Below are positions 1 to 9,243 of a stretch of DNA of 64,000 nt, piece after piece. The DNA lies in the NCBI GenBank assembly GCA_000750105.3, contig JPHH03000032.1:248001-312000 (forward strand), read 5' to 3'. Under the pieces are notes generated by a model. The model was not told the origin of the DNA. It searched no databases and saw nothing but the letters and a program-made list of their open reading frames with translations. Numbering within the stretch: position 1 is the first letter of the stretch; each line of letters begins with the position of its first letter. Source of the stretch: Tolypocladium sp. Sup5 PDA-1 (taxonomy: Eukaryota; Ascomycota; Sordariomycetes; Hypocreales; Ophiocordycipitaceae). The position numbers and the translations under genes are program-made.

Positions 1-310
1 CCGAAAGGAGTTTTCTTCACGAATTCTGTTCAATCTAGCCTGGCAATGGTCAATCAATGCAGAAGCTTGCTGCACACGCTGAAAGGTGCCAGTCCGTGAC
101 ATTGGCATCCAACGAGGCATGGGAGGGCGTGGCCGGTTTGGAGATAGCATGCCAGATGGCAGGCACAGCAGCTCATTTCAAGGCATCTATATACTAATGT
201 ATTCGCCTCTACCGCAGTAAAATCGTTCATGAATAGGATACATTCAAGTCCTGGACATTCCGCCGCCGCATTGCATAAGACGACCAAGTAATGCTCATGC
301 GAGCAGGAAT
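1..310. other. left-edge intergenic DNA
   Basis: No coding signal was recognised. This is the 3' flank of the minus-strand decarboxylase. The window starts here, so any gene to the left is cut off from view. Confidence 0.5.
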
Positions 311-1879
311 CTATACCACAACTTCCTGTCCTACCTCGTGCAGAGCCTTGAACAGGCCCTCCACAGTCCCAATGAGCGTCTGGCAGTTGACGACCACCCT
401 AAAGAAATGGCCTTTTGGGCCAGGGGCAAAGTCAAACATGAACCCGCGGCTCAACATCTTCTGCACCATTGCCCTCGTGCGCCTTGTGTTCTCCTCCCTC
501 TTTTCCGATATCTGACCGCCGGGTGCGTAGTAAAAGCAGACTTGCAAGCAGTTCGGCGGGTTCGTCGAGATGAGCTCAAAGTCGGGGGACTTTTCGACCA
601 GGCTGGTCAGGTGGTACGCCATGTCAAAGGCATGGTCGATGCCCTGCTCGAAGCCCGAGGCGCCGTAGTATATCCACGCAAGGGCAAGCTTCAAGCTGTC
701 CGCCCTCCGTCCGCACTGCAGCGTCAAGTCGGCCAGGTCCCAAACCTCGTCATCGTCCTCCGGGTCGTGGAAGAGGTAGCCCGCGCGCAGGGAGTTGGCG
801 GCGTGGAAGCGGCGCAAGTCGTTCGTCAACAAGAACGAGCAGGTCATGGGCACGTTGAGCATCTTCTGCGGGTTTATGGTCAGCGAGTCGGCCAGCTCGC
901 AGCCATCCAACTTATGCCTATGCTTCGCGGAGAAGCAAACCGAGCCACCCCAGGAGCCGTCCACGTGCAGCCACATCCCGAATTCCTCACACACGGCCTT
1001 GATCTCTCGGATCGGATCGTACATGCCCAAGACTGTGGTTCCCGCCGTCGCGTTAACATATAGCGGCGTCTTGCCTTGCGCCTGGGATTCCAGCACGAGA
1101 GACCGCAGCGCCGCGGGCATCATGCGTCCCAGCTCGTCCACCGGCACGCAGACGACGCTCGATGCGCCCATGCCGCACGTCACCGCAGCCTTCTCAACGG
1201 AGAAATGGCCGTGTGCGCTTGTGAAGATGGCGAAGCGGTGGCCCTCGGAGCCCAGTAGCTTCGTGTCGGGGTGCAGTGCGCCTCGAGCAATCACGAGCGA
1301 CGTCAAGTTCGACGCGCTGCCGCCCTGGCAGGTAACTCCGCCGGCGCGAGGGCCATCAAAACCGAAGTAAGACGCCAGTGTACGCGCCGTGACCTTTTCA
1401 ATGACGGTCAAGGTTGGCGACACATGGTAGACATGGACGTTTGTGTTGAGGACTCCGAGAATGATTTCCGATATCACGCCCACGGCATTCGTGCTGGCGG
1501 TCAGCTTGTCCATGAAGCCTTGGTCCCACGTGTTGACGCTGTATTGCAGGACGTCCTGGATGGCCTCCATGAGCCCGTCCTTGCCCCGTCCCTCATTTTC
1601 CGGTAATGAGAACTTGAGGCGCTCTATTAATTCTTGGGGAGAATGCGGCTCCACGAGTGTGTTCTGAGGACGGCCGTTGGCATCACGCTGAGGGCGGCCG
1701 GTTGCTTTGGCGGGCGCTGCTTCGTCTGCGGCCCTGATGTAGGGGATAATGAGGGATTTTACGGCGTCAATCAACTCATCCATTTCGTCTGCGCGTACCA
1801 GACTTGTCTTTGCTTTCGACCAGCCATAGGTGTGGCCGTTTTCGACATCGATCTCGTGCTCGTGGTCGGAGGCAGGCAT
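311..1879 (-). CDS. PLP-dependent group II decarboxylase (glutamate/aspartate/cysteine-sulfinate decarboxylase-like)
   Basis: This single-exon gene encodes 522 aa, the usual length for fungal GAD-like group II decarboxylases. The enzyme should remove the alpha-carboxylate of an acidic or related L-amino acid using pyridoxal phosphate. Visible motifs are the cofactor-stacking His in HGHFS (about H225), the HVDGSWGG segment with the pyridine-binding Asp (about D307), and the Schiff-base Lys in NPQKM (about K339; GADs usually have NPHKM). The substrate cannot be read from sequence. Relatives make GABA from glutamate, beta-alanine from aspartate, or hypotaurine. Its place at the edge of a PKS cluster suggests it may supply an amine or beta-amino acid, which is inference. 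The start at 1879 is the first Met and gives an acidic N-terminus of normal length. A divergent 1.3 kb gap separates it from the HAD gene. Confidence 0.9.
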   Translation of the reverse strand: MPASDHEHEIDVENGHTYGWSKAKTSLVRADEMDELIDAVKSLIIPYIRAADEAAPAKATGRPQRDANGRPQNTLVEPHSPQELIERLKFSLPENEGRGKDGLMEAIQDVLQYSVNTWDQGFMDKLTASTNAVGVISEIILGVLNTNVHVYHVSPTLTVIEKVTARTLASYFGFDGPRAGGVTCQGGSASNLTSLVIARGALHPDTKLLGSEGHRFAIFTSAHGHFSVEKAAVTCGMGASSVVCVPVDELGRMMPAALRSLVLESQAQGKTPLYVNATAGTTVLGMYDPIREIKAVCEEFGMWLHVDGSWGGSVCFSAKHRHKLDGCELADSLTINPQKMLNVPMTCSFLLTNDLRRFHAANSLRAGYLFHDPEDDDEVWDLADLTLQCGRRADSLKLALAWIYYGASGFEQGIDHAFDMAYHLTSLVEKSPDFELISTNPPNCLQVCFYYAPGGQISEKREENTRRTRAMVQKMLSRGFMFDFAPGPKGHFFRVVVNCQTLIGTVEGLFKALHEVGQEVVV

Positions 1880-3211
1880 GGTGTCTAGATTCTAAGCCGT
1901 TGCAGCTGCAAAATGGATCTACACTCTCTCGTTAAGACAGCACACAGAACATGAAACCTTCAAAAGGAACCACCAGGTTGTGGAATTGAGGCGACACAGT
2001 TGAGGTCGGTACGAATGATGATGCCGAGGATAAGCTGACAGCATTGCCAGAGCTATTAGGCCACGCTGGGACAAGCGCTGTATTAGTCTTCTGAGCATGG
2101 TATTAGTACTGCTTAGCGGTTGGACGGCAAAAGCCTCCTGCAAGTCCAGTTCCTTTACCTTAGCATTACGATACATTTCGGGCTGGCTGAGGGTGGGGCT
2201 CCGGCTCGTCGGCGCCCAAGAATTTTCTCTCATCCCGTCTGCAGCGTGCCGTGTATTGACGTTGTGATCAGCATATGAGGTGCTACAGGCCTATTTGAAT
2301 GACTTCAAGGGGCAGTCGTCTAAATTAAAGGCCAACTGGGGAAGGCGTTGAAGCGGGAGGAGATGTTGGAGACTCTGCGAGTTAAGTCGTGTAGTGAAAC
2401 CCCAGACCTGCGGTCACATCCATTGAGCTCGCAGGTGCTGTCTTAGGGCAAACGTTGTACGTAACGGCTGACCGACTCACAGGGCCAGGAGGACGCTGTA
2501 TTGGAACTGATGTATCAACAAGCCATCTTGCCTTCCCGTCTCGCAGGACGCCCCCGGGACAGGAACAAACGGCAGCAATTGCCATACGTTGAGGCGGCAG
2601 TTGAAACAGTAGAAGAAGCTGGACTCAGCCGCTTCGCCTATGTCACAATCGTCTTAGGATCTGAGCAATCCTTCGGTTCTTCAATTGTTGCGTCCCAAGA
2701 TCCCCCTAACGTTCTATTCAACACCTAGTGTCGGCGCCACGGCCATCCTCCTAATTGACATTGATGACATAGGGCTGGCCGGAGTTTGACGTTTCCTCAA
2801 ATTCACCTTTATTTACATGACTGAAGGTTTATTTTGTAGCCAAGAAGGCGCACATGTCACTAAAGCCCACATTTTGACGTGGAAGGGTGCACCGTACATT
2901 ACATGGGGCTAGAAGGTTCGCTGAGATGGTTGTCAGCTAAACCTCAGCAATAATAGGCAGCTCCGTTGAGCTGTCAAGTGTCACAGTAAGACGTACTGGT
3001 TGGACTTAGTAAGACCACAAAGGCGCAATCGACCTGTAGGGCGCATCCAACCAACAACTATTATTAGTAACTGTCACTTACCCCGCATGCCCTGCGTATT
3101 ATCTTATGTATGTACCGCGGTTCTTGACGAGGGGATGGTCGAGTTTCACAGACTACCAGAAATCAAGTCCTTTCTTACATCATCATAGGAGAAATTAACG
3201 CCAACGCAAAT
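1880..3211. promoter_or_regulatory. divergent intergenic region between decarboxylase and HAD gene
   Basis: This 1.3 kb region lies between two divergent gene starts and must hold both promoters. I recognised no coding exon, repeat or specific binding site in it. Confidence 0.4.
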
Positions 3212-3985
3212 ATGGCAACCAAACAACCAATCACCTCCTTCACCTGCCTCACCTTTGACTGCTTTGGAACCCTCATCGACTGGGAAGGGGGGATCCACAA
3301 GGCCCTATCGCCACTTACACGAAACCTCCCAGCTTCTCACCCACTGCACAATGACCGGTCTGCAACGCTGAGAGCCTTTATCAGACTCGAAGGCGAGGTG
3401 CAACGATCTCGACCAAATGCCCTGTACTACTCCGTGCTGGCGGAGACATATGGCAATCTTGCAGCTGAGCTCGGCGTTGAGACCTCCGAGGAGGACAAGA
3501 CCAAGTTCGGGGCTAGTGTGGGAGACTGGCCTGTGTACCCGGACACTATCGATGCTTTGAAACGCCTGCATAAACACTTCAAACTCGTCATTCTGTCCAA
3601 CGTCGACAGGGACTCCTTCAAGCGGACACTGACCCAGCAGCTTGCTGGCATTGACTTTGACGCCATCTACACGGCTCAAGATATTGGAACTTACAAGCCG
3701 AACCTGAACAACTTTGAGTATCTCATTGAGCACTGCGCGAAGGACATTGGCGTCAAGAAAGAAGGCATCATCCACACGGCGCAGAGCCTGCGCCACGACC
3801 ACGTTCCCGCCATGCAGATGGGGCTGGCCAGTGCGTGGATCGAGCGCGGAGTTGAAGTTGAGAGCGTCATGGGAGGAGACCCAAAGGCGTATGAGGGCAA
3901 GGTTGCTTACTCGTGGCACTACAGAAGCATGGGTGAGATGGCCGATGCCGTGGATGCATTCGCGGCCAACCCACTTGATAACTAA
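3212..3985 (+). CDS. HAD-superfamily hydrolase, haloacid dehalogenase type II-like
   Basis: Intact 257-aa single-exon gene. The catalytic motifs of the L-2-haloacid dehalogenase branch are visible. Motif I is FDCFGTLIDW with nucleophile Asp about residue 16, where many relatives have DxYGT. Motif II is the Ser in LSNVD, and motif III is the Lys in YKPNLNNFEY. The enzyme probably cleaves a C-halogen or C-O(P) bond through an aspartyl intermediate. In fungi these proteins are usually unassigned and may be phosphatases. No signal peptide is seen, so it is probably cytosolic. It lies within the putative cluster between the decarboxylase and a pseudogene. A role in the pathway is possible but not shown. 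The start Met precedes motif I by a normal distance. Confidence 0.85.
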   Translation: MATKQPITSFTCLTFDCFGTLIDWEGGIHKALSPLTRNLPASHPLHNDRSATLRAFIRLEGEVQRSRPNALYYSVLAETYGNLAAELGVETSEEDKTKFGASVGDWPVYPDTIDALKRLHKHFKLVILSNVDRDSFKRTLTQQLAGIDFDAIYTAQDIGTYKPNLNNFEYLIEHCAKDIGVKKEGIIHTAQSLRHDHVPAMQMGLASAWIERGVEVESVMGGDPKAYEGKVAYSWHYRSMGEMADAVDAFAANPLDN

Positions 3986-5425
3986 AGCTTGCACAACTTT
4001 TACGCGAATGGAGGACATGGTAGCCACGGGGGATCAGAAGAGACAGTTCTTTCTTGCCCGAAGAGCAACACGACTGCCTGTACGTATGTAGTGGCTCGTC
4101 TGGAGCGGCGGAGCCATAGTAATCGAAGCTGGAAACACCACATGGCATTTGATTGCTCAGTTGGGATCCCTGTTCGTGGCGAGGCCAAGAACAACGACGT
4201 GATGCCATTGATTTGTTTCATTTATTAAATATATTATGCTTTCTCGCCTGGCGGGCACGGGTCGTTCAAATACTAAACTGCTTCTACTTCGTATTGTAGT
4301 GGAATCTCTGGAAAACGGCCAACAGGAAGCAGTATCGTTTCAAAGAAACGATCATATAAAATGAAATATTGCCAATGCCTGCCTCTAAAACAATGGTTGA
4401 ATTCCGTGTCAAAGCTACACAATGGAGAAGCCTCTGGCACGTGGGAGAGGCCTGATATTAGGCAGCTTCGGTTTCTGCTACGACAATGATACAGAGTATC
4501 TGCAATTTAGGTCCGTCCCCCACCACTTCGATCATCGAGACGTCACCTGGCTGTATTGATATGAGATTGTGATGAATATTAACGAATTCATTCACATGTG
4601 CGTAAGAGCCATGATAGTGTACTTCGTACCTAGGTAGCCAAGCCTTGTCTGCTCCAGGGGCGACCACCTGTGGCCCCTGCATGTGGTACCCAGCGGCACA
4701 ACAGAGGCACGCAAGCAGGCGCAATTGCCCTTGCTGCGATACCTACTCGTAGTCTGTACTGCATCCTGGATTCCCAATGTACTGTATCACAGAACTGCGC
4801 CACGCCTTCACGATCCTCCAACATGAACCTTCAATATGCCCATACGTCAACCAACGGCAGACGAGCGATCTGACACATGGGTCCCAACGCCGTAATTGTG
4901 CTGTGAATTAAGTTACCCTTTTAGGCAACCGGGGAAGCGGCGACGCAATCCGATTGCCCGGAGCGCGAGCCACCATAAACTCCACTGTTTCGCCAGGGCC
5001 AGGAAGCTTGACAGCCCCAGGATCGTCGAAGCCTGTTCGTTGGGTGCCACAAAGCTGGCGATTCATAACCGTTTCTGTGCCACTACAACAAGGCTTAGGT
5101 GCCTGATGGCTGGACGACGTTGGGCCACTGCCTCGCATCGTCCCTCATCCATCCCAGCCAGTGCCACAGGCTGCGAGACGAGCAGCACTAAAATACGAGT
5201 AGCTACAGACTCATCTCCAGTCCGCGTCCTGTACACCCACGTATGCACAGTCGCGATATCAACACCTGCACAAATCGCCATCTTCCATCATCGCAACGAC
5301 TTGTCTCAGAGATCTGAAGCTTTCATAAGAACGACAACTCTGCTGCCAAGCACACTTTCCACTGGCACCGCCACCCCTAACAACCTGCATATTGCAAGCC
5401 GACAAAACGGCAAACCAACACCGCA
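3986..5425. other. intergenic DNA
   Basis: About 1.4 kb with no recognised gene. A minus-strand open frame at 4458-4724 has a protein-like C-terminal half but no recognisable family, so it is not called. Confidence 0.4.
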
Positions 5426-6096
5426 ATGGGCTCCGGCGGATCAAAAGATATCCGGGAGCCAAAGGACCGGGCCTCGGCGGCTGCCGTGCGATTCCCAAAC
5501 CCCTTCCTGCTCTTCTACGACGTCGCCTGGACCAAGTTGAGCCTGCAGATCGGACCGGACCGCTCTCGGCCGACGTATCTATTCAACCTACCCTAGCGAT
5601 GGCGCGGTGACATGGTCATGTACGATGGCCCCTCGCTTGACTGCCGCCCCATTGCTACTGCAACGAACGAGGGTGCTTTCGGCTACAAGAGCTTCATCAC
5701 CATTCCGCACCCGCATCCTGGCCTGCCTCCTTTCGAGTCGGAGCTAGAAATCACGAGGAAGAAGAGCCCAATCGAGACGTACACGTTCTTGGAAAGGGCG
5801 CAAAGCTGCGGCTCGAGCGTTTCTCGTGGGTGAGCAGTATTGGACAGGAGGTGCGCGGGCTGGATCAGTGGCTTCGAGGATGGAAGCTGGTTCGATCGGG
5901 TCAAAAGGATGGAGAGATCCTCGCCGTCCGGGTGGACGCCTCAATGAGCCTGACCAAGGCAGCGAAGTTTCAGCTCATGAACAGCGGCGCATCCGGCGCA
6001 TTGGGGGATAGTTGGGCACTCATGGCCGTCGTCAGCTTCGCCAAAGTTTGGCAGAGGTGCATGATGCAGGCCATCAATGCAAGCGCGGCTTCATAA
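5426..6096 (+). pseudogene. broken copy of a conserved fungal protein of unknown function
   Basis: Three collinear pieces read as one family of roughly 220 aa that I recall as widespread in Pezizomycotina, without a functional name. Piece one begins at ATG 5426 in a good start context and includes RFPNPFLLFY and DVAWTKL. An in-frame TAG at 5594-5596 interrupts it. The same frame continues with DGPS and EGAFGYKSF until about 5800. The match then moves to another frame, with ERFSWVSSIGQEV and GWKLVR, through SMTK-like MSLTKAAKF and GALGDSWALMAV, ending at TAA 6096. So at least one nonsense change and one frameshift are present. A very unusual splice pattern could in principle avoid both, but I see no convincing donor and acceptor pair. 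Confidence 0.7.
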
Positions 6097-7090
6097 ACGG
6101 AAGGAACCGAACCGGTGGCTTGCGTGGATTACTAAATATACGAATTGTTGTATTTGGCGCCTCGGAACTGCTTCATTAGAGAGGGCATTCGCCGTTACTG
6201 TAGTTATATGAACGCGCGGGAATCGCAACGAAACGTCGAAACGTCCTGCTCATGAGTAAAGACAGCCCTCGTTCATCGGCAAGCGTGCTACAGTTGCAGA
6301 ATTGTGTCATACAGTATCCGTAGATCGAGAGGCATATCCGGACCTCATGCATCATACCTACACCACACTCAACGCGGTGGCTTGGAGGCGGCTTGGATTC
6401 CCACAAATCAGCACAAACTACCAGGGACCGACGTGCCATTGCATTCACATCTGCGACGCATTGCCAAGCCGATATGTACGCATGCAGGTCGGTTAACACT
6501 TTTGTGCAGAACGGCGTTTGTCTGTCCCGTTAAGCAACAATTTAGGAAATGATGATGTTGATCACGGGGATCCAAGTAAGCTGAATCCTGAGGCATTTCT
6601 ACCAAGTCCAGCTTCTGGCACACGGCTAGGAAAGGAATTGTGGCGACGGCGGAACGACAGTGCAAACGTGATCGAATGATGGTCCTCATTTCATCCTCGG
6701 CGGCATGCCCTTGATCCCAGTAATTGCCCTTTCGGGGTGCTCGGCATGGAGATGTATCCCGTGTTGTCTGACTTGGCAACGCTTAGCGCCGGGTAATCAT
6801 GTATGAGAACGACACTAATCGGCGTGTAAGTCGGATCCTGTGAGGTGTTTTGTATAAGCGTCTGACATCAGCTGCAACATCATGCTGCAGAGGGCGGAAA
6901 TTCATCGAGAAATTGCCGTCTGGTTGATCGATTGCTGTGTTGACGTGGCAAACTGTTGTCCATACAAAGGACGGAAAGAAGTTCCTGTCTCGCATACCCT
7001 GTCCGTGCGGCAGTGCCTGTTGTGGTCCAAATCTCGCAGCCAATCTTTATTAACTCCCTTATCCTTCCCTCACGAGACATCATCACCACT
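6097..7090. other. intergenic DNA
   Basis: About 1 kb with no recognised gene. It leads into the repeat array in front of the dioxygenase. Confidence 0.4.
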
Positions 7091-7372
7091 GCAAGTTCTA
7101 TCCTGAGCCGAGAACTCTTTTCAGACTTCCTGATCTCACCAAGAGGGCTATCCTGAGCCGCATCTCTTCTATCCTGATCCGACAGAGGGCTATCCTGAGT
7201 CACTCTTCACAAATCCTGATTTCAACAGAGGGCTATCCTGAGCCATTCTTAACAAATCCTGATCTTGACAAGTTGAGGGCTGCCCTGAGCCAGTCCCAAC
7301 TCTCAAAACTGCACCTTGAGGGCTACCCTGAGCCGCTACTCAATCTGCACACTTGAGGGCTACCCTGAGCCA
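7091..7372 (+). repeat. phased array of GAGGGCTAYCCTGAGCC repeats upstream of the dioxygenase
   Basis: Six good copies of GAGGGCT(A/G)(T/C)CCTGAG(C/T)C begin near 7142, 7183, 7226, 7273, 7315 and 7352. Weaker half-copies sharing TATCCTGA or AATCCTGA lie between the first ones (near 7098, 7168, 7211 and 7254). Spacing between good copies is 37-47 bases, averaging about 42, close to four DNA helical turns. Each unit contains GGCT...AGCC, a 4-bp inverted repeat around six bases. The last copy ends about 47 bases before the ATG at 7419, so the array occupies the core promoter and/or 5' UTR. It may be a protein-binding array or RNA hairpins. Confidence 0.85.
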
Positions 7373-7418
7373 AATACTCTCAACCTGTCTAATAGTTGTC
7401 TACAATTAACTATCGAAA

Positions 7419-8591
7419 ATGACGTATCTCACACCAGCGAAACGAGCAGTGCGTGCTTCCACGTCTTTGCTGCGTCCCATCAGGACCACGCCCACCGTCG
7501 CTTGCCGCGGCCAGCGCTTGTTCCATGAGTCTGGCAAGGCAAAGGCCGTCGAGGCTGTCACGACACAGACGCCTCTCACCCATCAAGCGCCGCCGCCACC
7601 ATTTGCGCCTGTTCGGCCAACCAAACCGGTTCAGCCGATCCAGCCACTCCAGCAGGCCTTGGGAACGAACCAGTTAAACATCCTGGAGCAGTCGCACAAG
7701 CCCGAGTTCTATGAGACAATCTCCAAGATCATGGACATCAGGCAGAGGTATGTCGAGGACCGCTCCGTCTTTATTGAGAGCCGAGACATGGTCCCCTTGA
7801 TGCTCGGGCTCGGCGCGTCGCCAGAGGACATGGAGCGCCTGCAGGTCGTTAGCGACCACCTTTACCATGACCCGACGCTTCCCTTCCGCAGGTCCAGGAA
7901 CGGCCGCTTCTGCATCGACTTCGACACCAATACCCTGCGGCGGCTCGAGTTCCAGCCGTTCATGCTGTCCGTGGAAGAGGACTTTAAACGACACGACTCT
8001 GGAAAGATTCGTCGCTTCGACGAGGTCCAGGACGAGCTCCAGCTGAACTCCGTCTTCCAGGCTCTGTTCGCCTTCAAGGCCATGATCCTGCACGGTGTTC
8101 CTACAGTACAGCGCCCCAAGCTCGAGTACGACAACAACAAGTGGGTGACGACACTGTTCAACCTGCGCACTGTCACTACCCCGGACATCCTCGGCGAACC
8201 AGCTCTTGAGGGCGTCCACTCCGACGGAGTCGACCACACCATGACCACATATCTCGGCAGCAACAATATGGCCCCCAACAGCGCTGCCACATTCATGCAT
8301 GGCATGGGCGAGACCACTGGGATCCAATTGGACGAGATCTCCCCTCACCATCTCCTGTCCCGCGTACAGCACAAGAACTTCCTAGACACGCTGGTCATTG
8401 TCGACCACGAGCGCAAGCACAGCCTTTCTGCGGTGTACCCCATTGACAAAACCAAGGAGGCTACCCGCGACATGCTCATCTTCTTCACCCGCAAGCCTGT
8501 CGAGAAGACTCACACATCTGGGTCCATTGACTCGCTCACCCCGCACCAGGATATGCCCATGGAGGTTCCGATCTTTGCTCCCCGCACCTAG
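7419..8591 (+). CDS. 2OG-Fe(II) dioxygenase, free L-amino-acid hydroxylase type, with a mitochondrial-like presequence
   Basis: Single-exon gene of 390 aa. Residues about 240-365 match the 2OG-Fe dioxygenase family that includes bacterial L-isoleucine 4-hydroxylase (PF10014). The iron-binding HxD lies in EGVHSDGVDH (H267, D269), the distal His is probably H334 in RKHSLSAVYP, and a 2OG-binding Arg is expected in EATRDMLIFF. These enzymes hydroxylate the side chain of free amino acids using 2-oxoglutarate and O2. The first 40 residues are rich in Arg, Ser and Thr and lack acidic residues, like a mitochondrial targeting peptide. A Pro-rich linker with repeated Lys-Pro and Gln-Pro follows (about 55-85). 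It faces the PKS tail-to-tail. It may supply a hydroxylated amino acid to the cluster, which is inference. The start at 7419 follows directly after the repeat array. Confidence 0.85.
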   Translation: MTYLTPAKRAVRASTSLLRPIRTTPTVACRGQRLFHESGKAKAVEAVTTQTPLTHQAPPPPFAPVRPTKPVQPIQPLQQALGTNQLNILEQSHKPEFYETISKIMDIRQRYVEDRSVFIESRDMVPLMLGLGASPEDMERLQVVSDHLYHDPTLPFRRSRNGRFCIDFDTNTLRRLEFQPFMLSVEEDFKRHDSGKIRRFDEVQDELQLNSVFQALFAFKAMILHGVPTVQRPKLEYDNNKWVTTLFNLRTVTTPDILGEPALEGVHSDGVDHTMTTYLGSNNMAPNSAATFMHGMGETTGIQLDEISPHHLLSRVQHKNFLDTLVIVDHERKHSLSAVYPIDKTKEATRDMLIFFTRKPVEKTHTSGSIDSLTPHQDMPMEVPIFAPRT

Positions 8592-9243
8592 ACTGAGACA
8601 TATGCCGGTGGGAGGGTTGTAGCACAAGCTGTAGTGGCAAGGTGTCCATGAGGGCATCGTCATGTAACTGGATGCATCCCTTGGCCCCCACTCCTTACTG
8701 CTCTTACGAGACACGGACTCAGAGATTGCATGGAACATGGCACACAAAGTTTTGGGGGTTCTTTTTCTTTTCAACAACTCAAAGGACCAGACTGTCTATG
8801 GCGTTATTCTTGTTTCAAGGGCGACTGGTCATCGACGTCGCGACGGATGCACTTGACTTCATGTTGATCCGAACGGCCATGTTGGCCCTCCCTCTTGAGT
8901 GCTTGGTTTAAAAAGTCTGCGTCATAGGTACGGAGGATAGAAAACTCACCACGTACTTTATCTCATGTCCACTCAACTTTACATGACAGGGGCGCACGCT
9001 GTCCTGTGGATGCAGATACTGGCTTATGGCAGCCGCAAGCTCGCAGGTTGGTCACCTGTGGGCAATCACTTATAACATCAACAGCAAAACGACATTCAGA
9101 GTGGAGCACATAGGCACCGGGCCTCAGCCTCTACAAAGCCTGCAATGATAATTATTGTACTTAGGAAACTCATCTAAATCGTGAAAGAGAAAAAGATAAA
9201 GATGGACCAACTTCTGCTGCAGCTGGCGCAACACGGAAAAGGC
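8592..9243. terminator. convergent 3' region between dioxygenase and PKS
   Basis: A 650-base region between two converging genes, so it must hold both 3' ends. No coding signal was seen. A T-rich stretch lies near 8755-8775. Confidence 0.35.

Noticed and set aside
338..1063. 241-codon plus-strand open frame opposite the decarboxylase
   Set aside because: Antisense shadow; the minus strand has a complete PLP enzyme.
4458..4724. 88-codon minus-strand frame with a protein-like C-terminal half
   Set aside because: No family recognised and no supporting neighbouring exon; kept only as a note.
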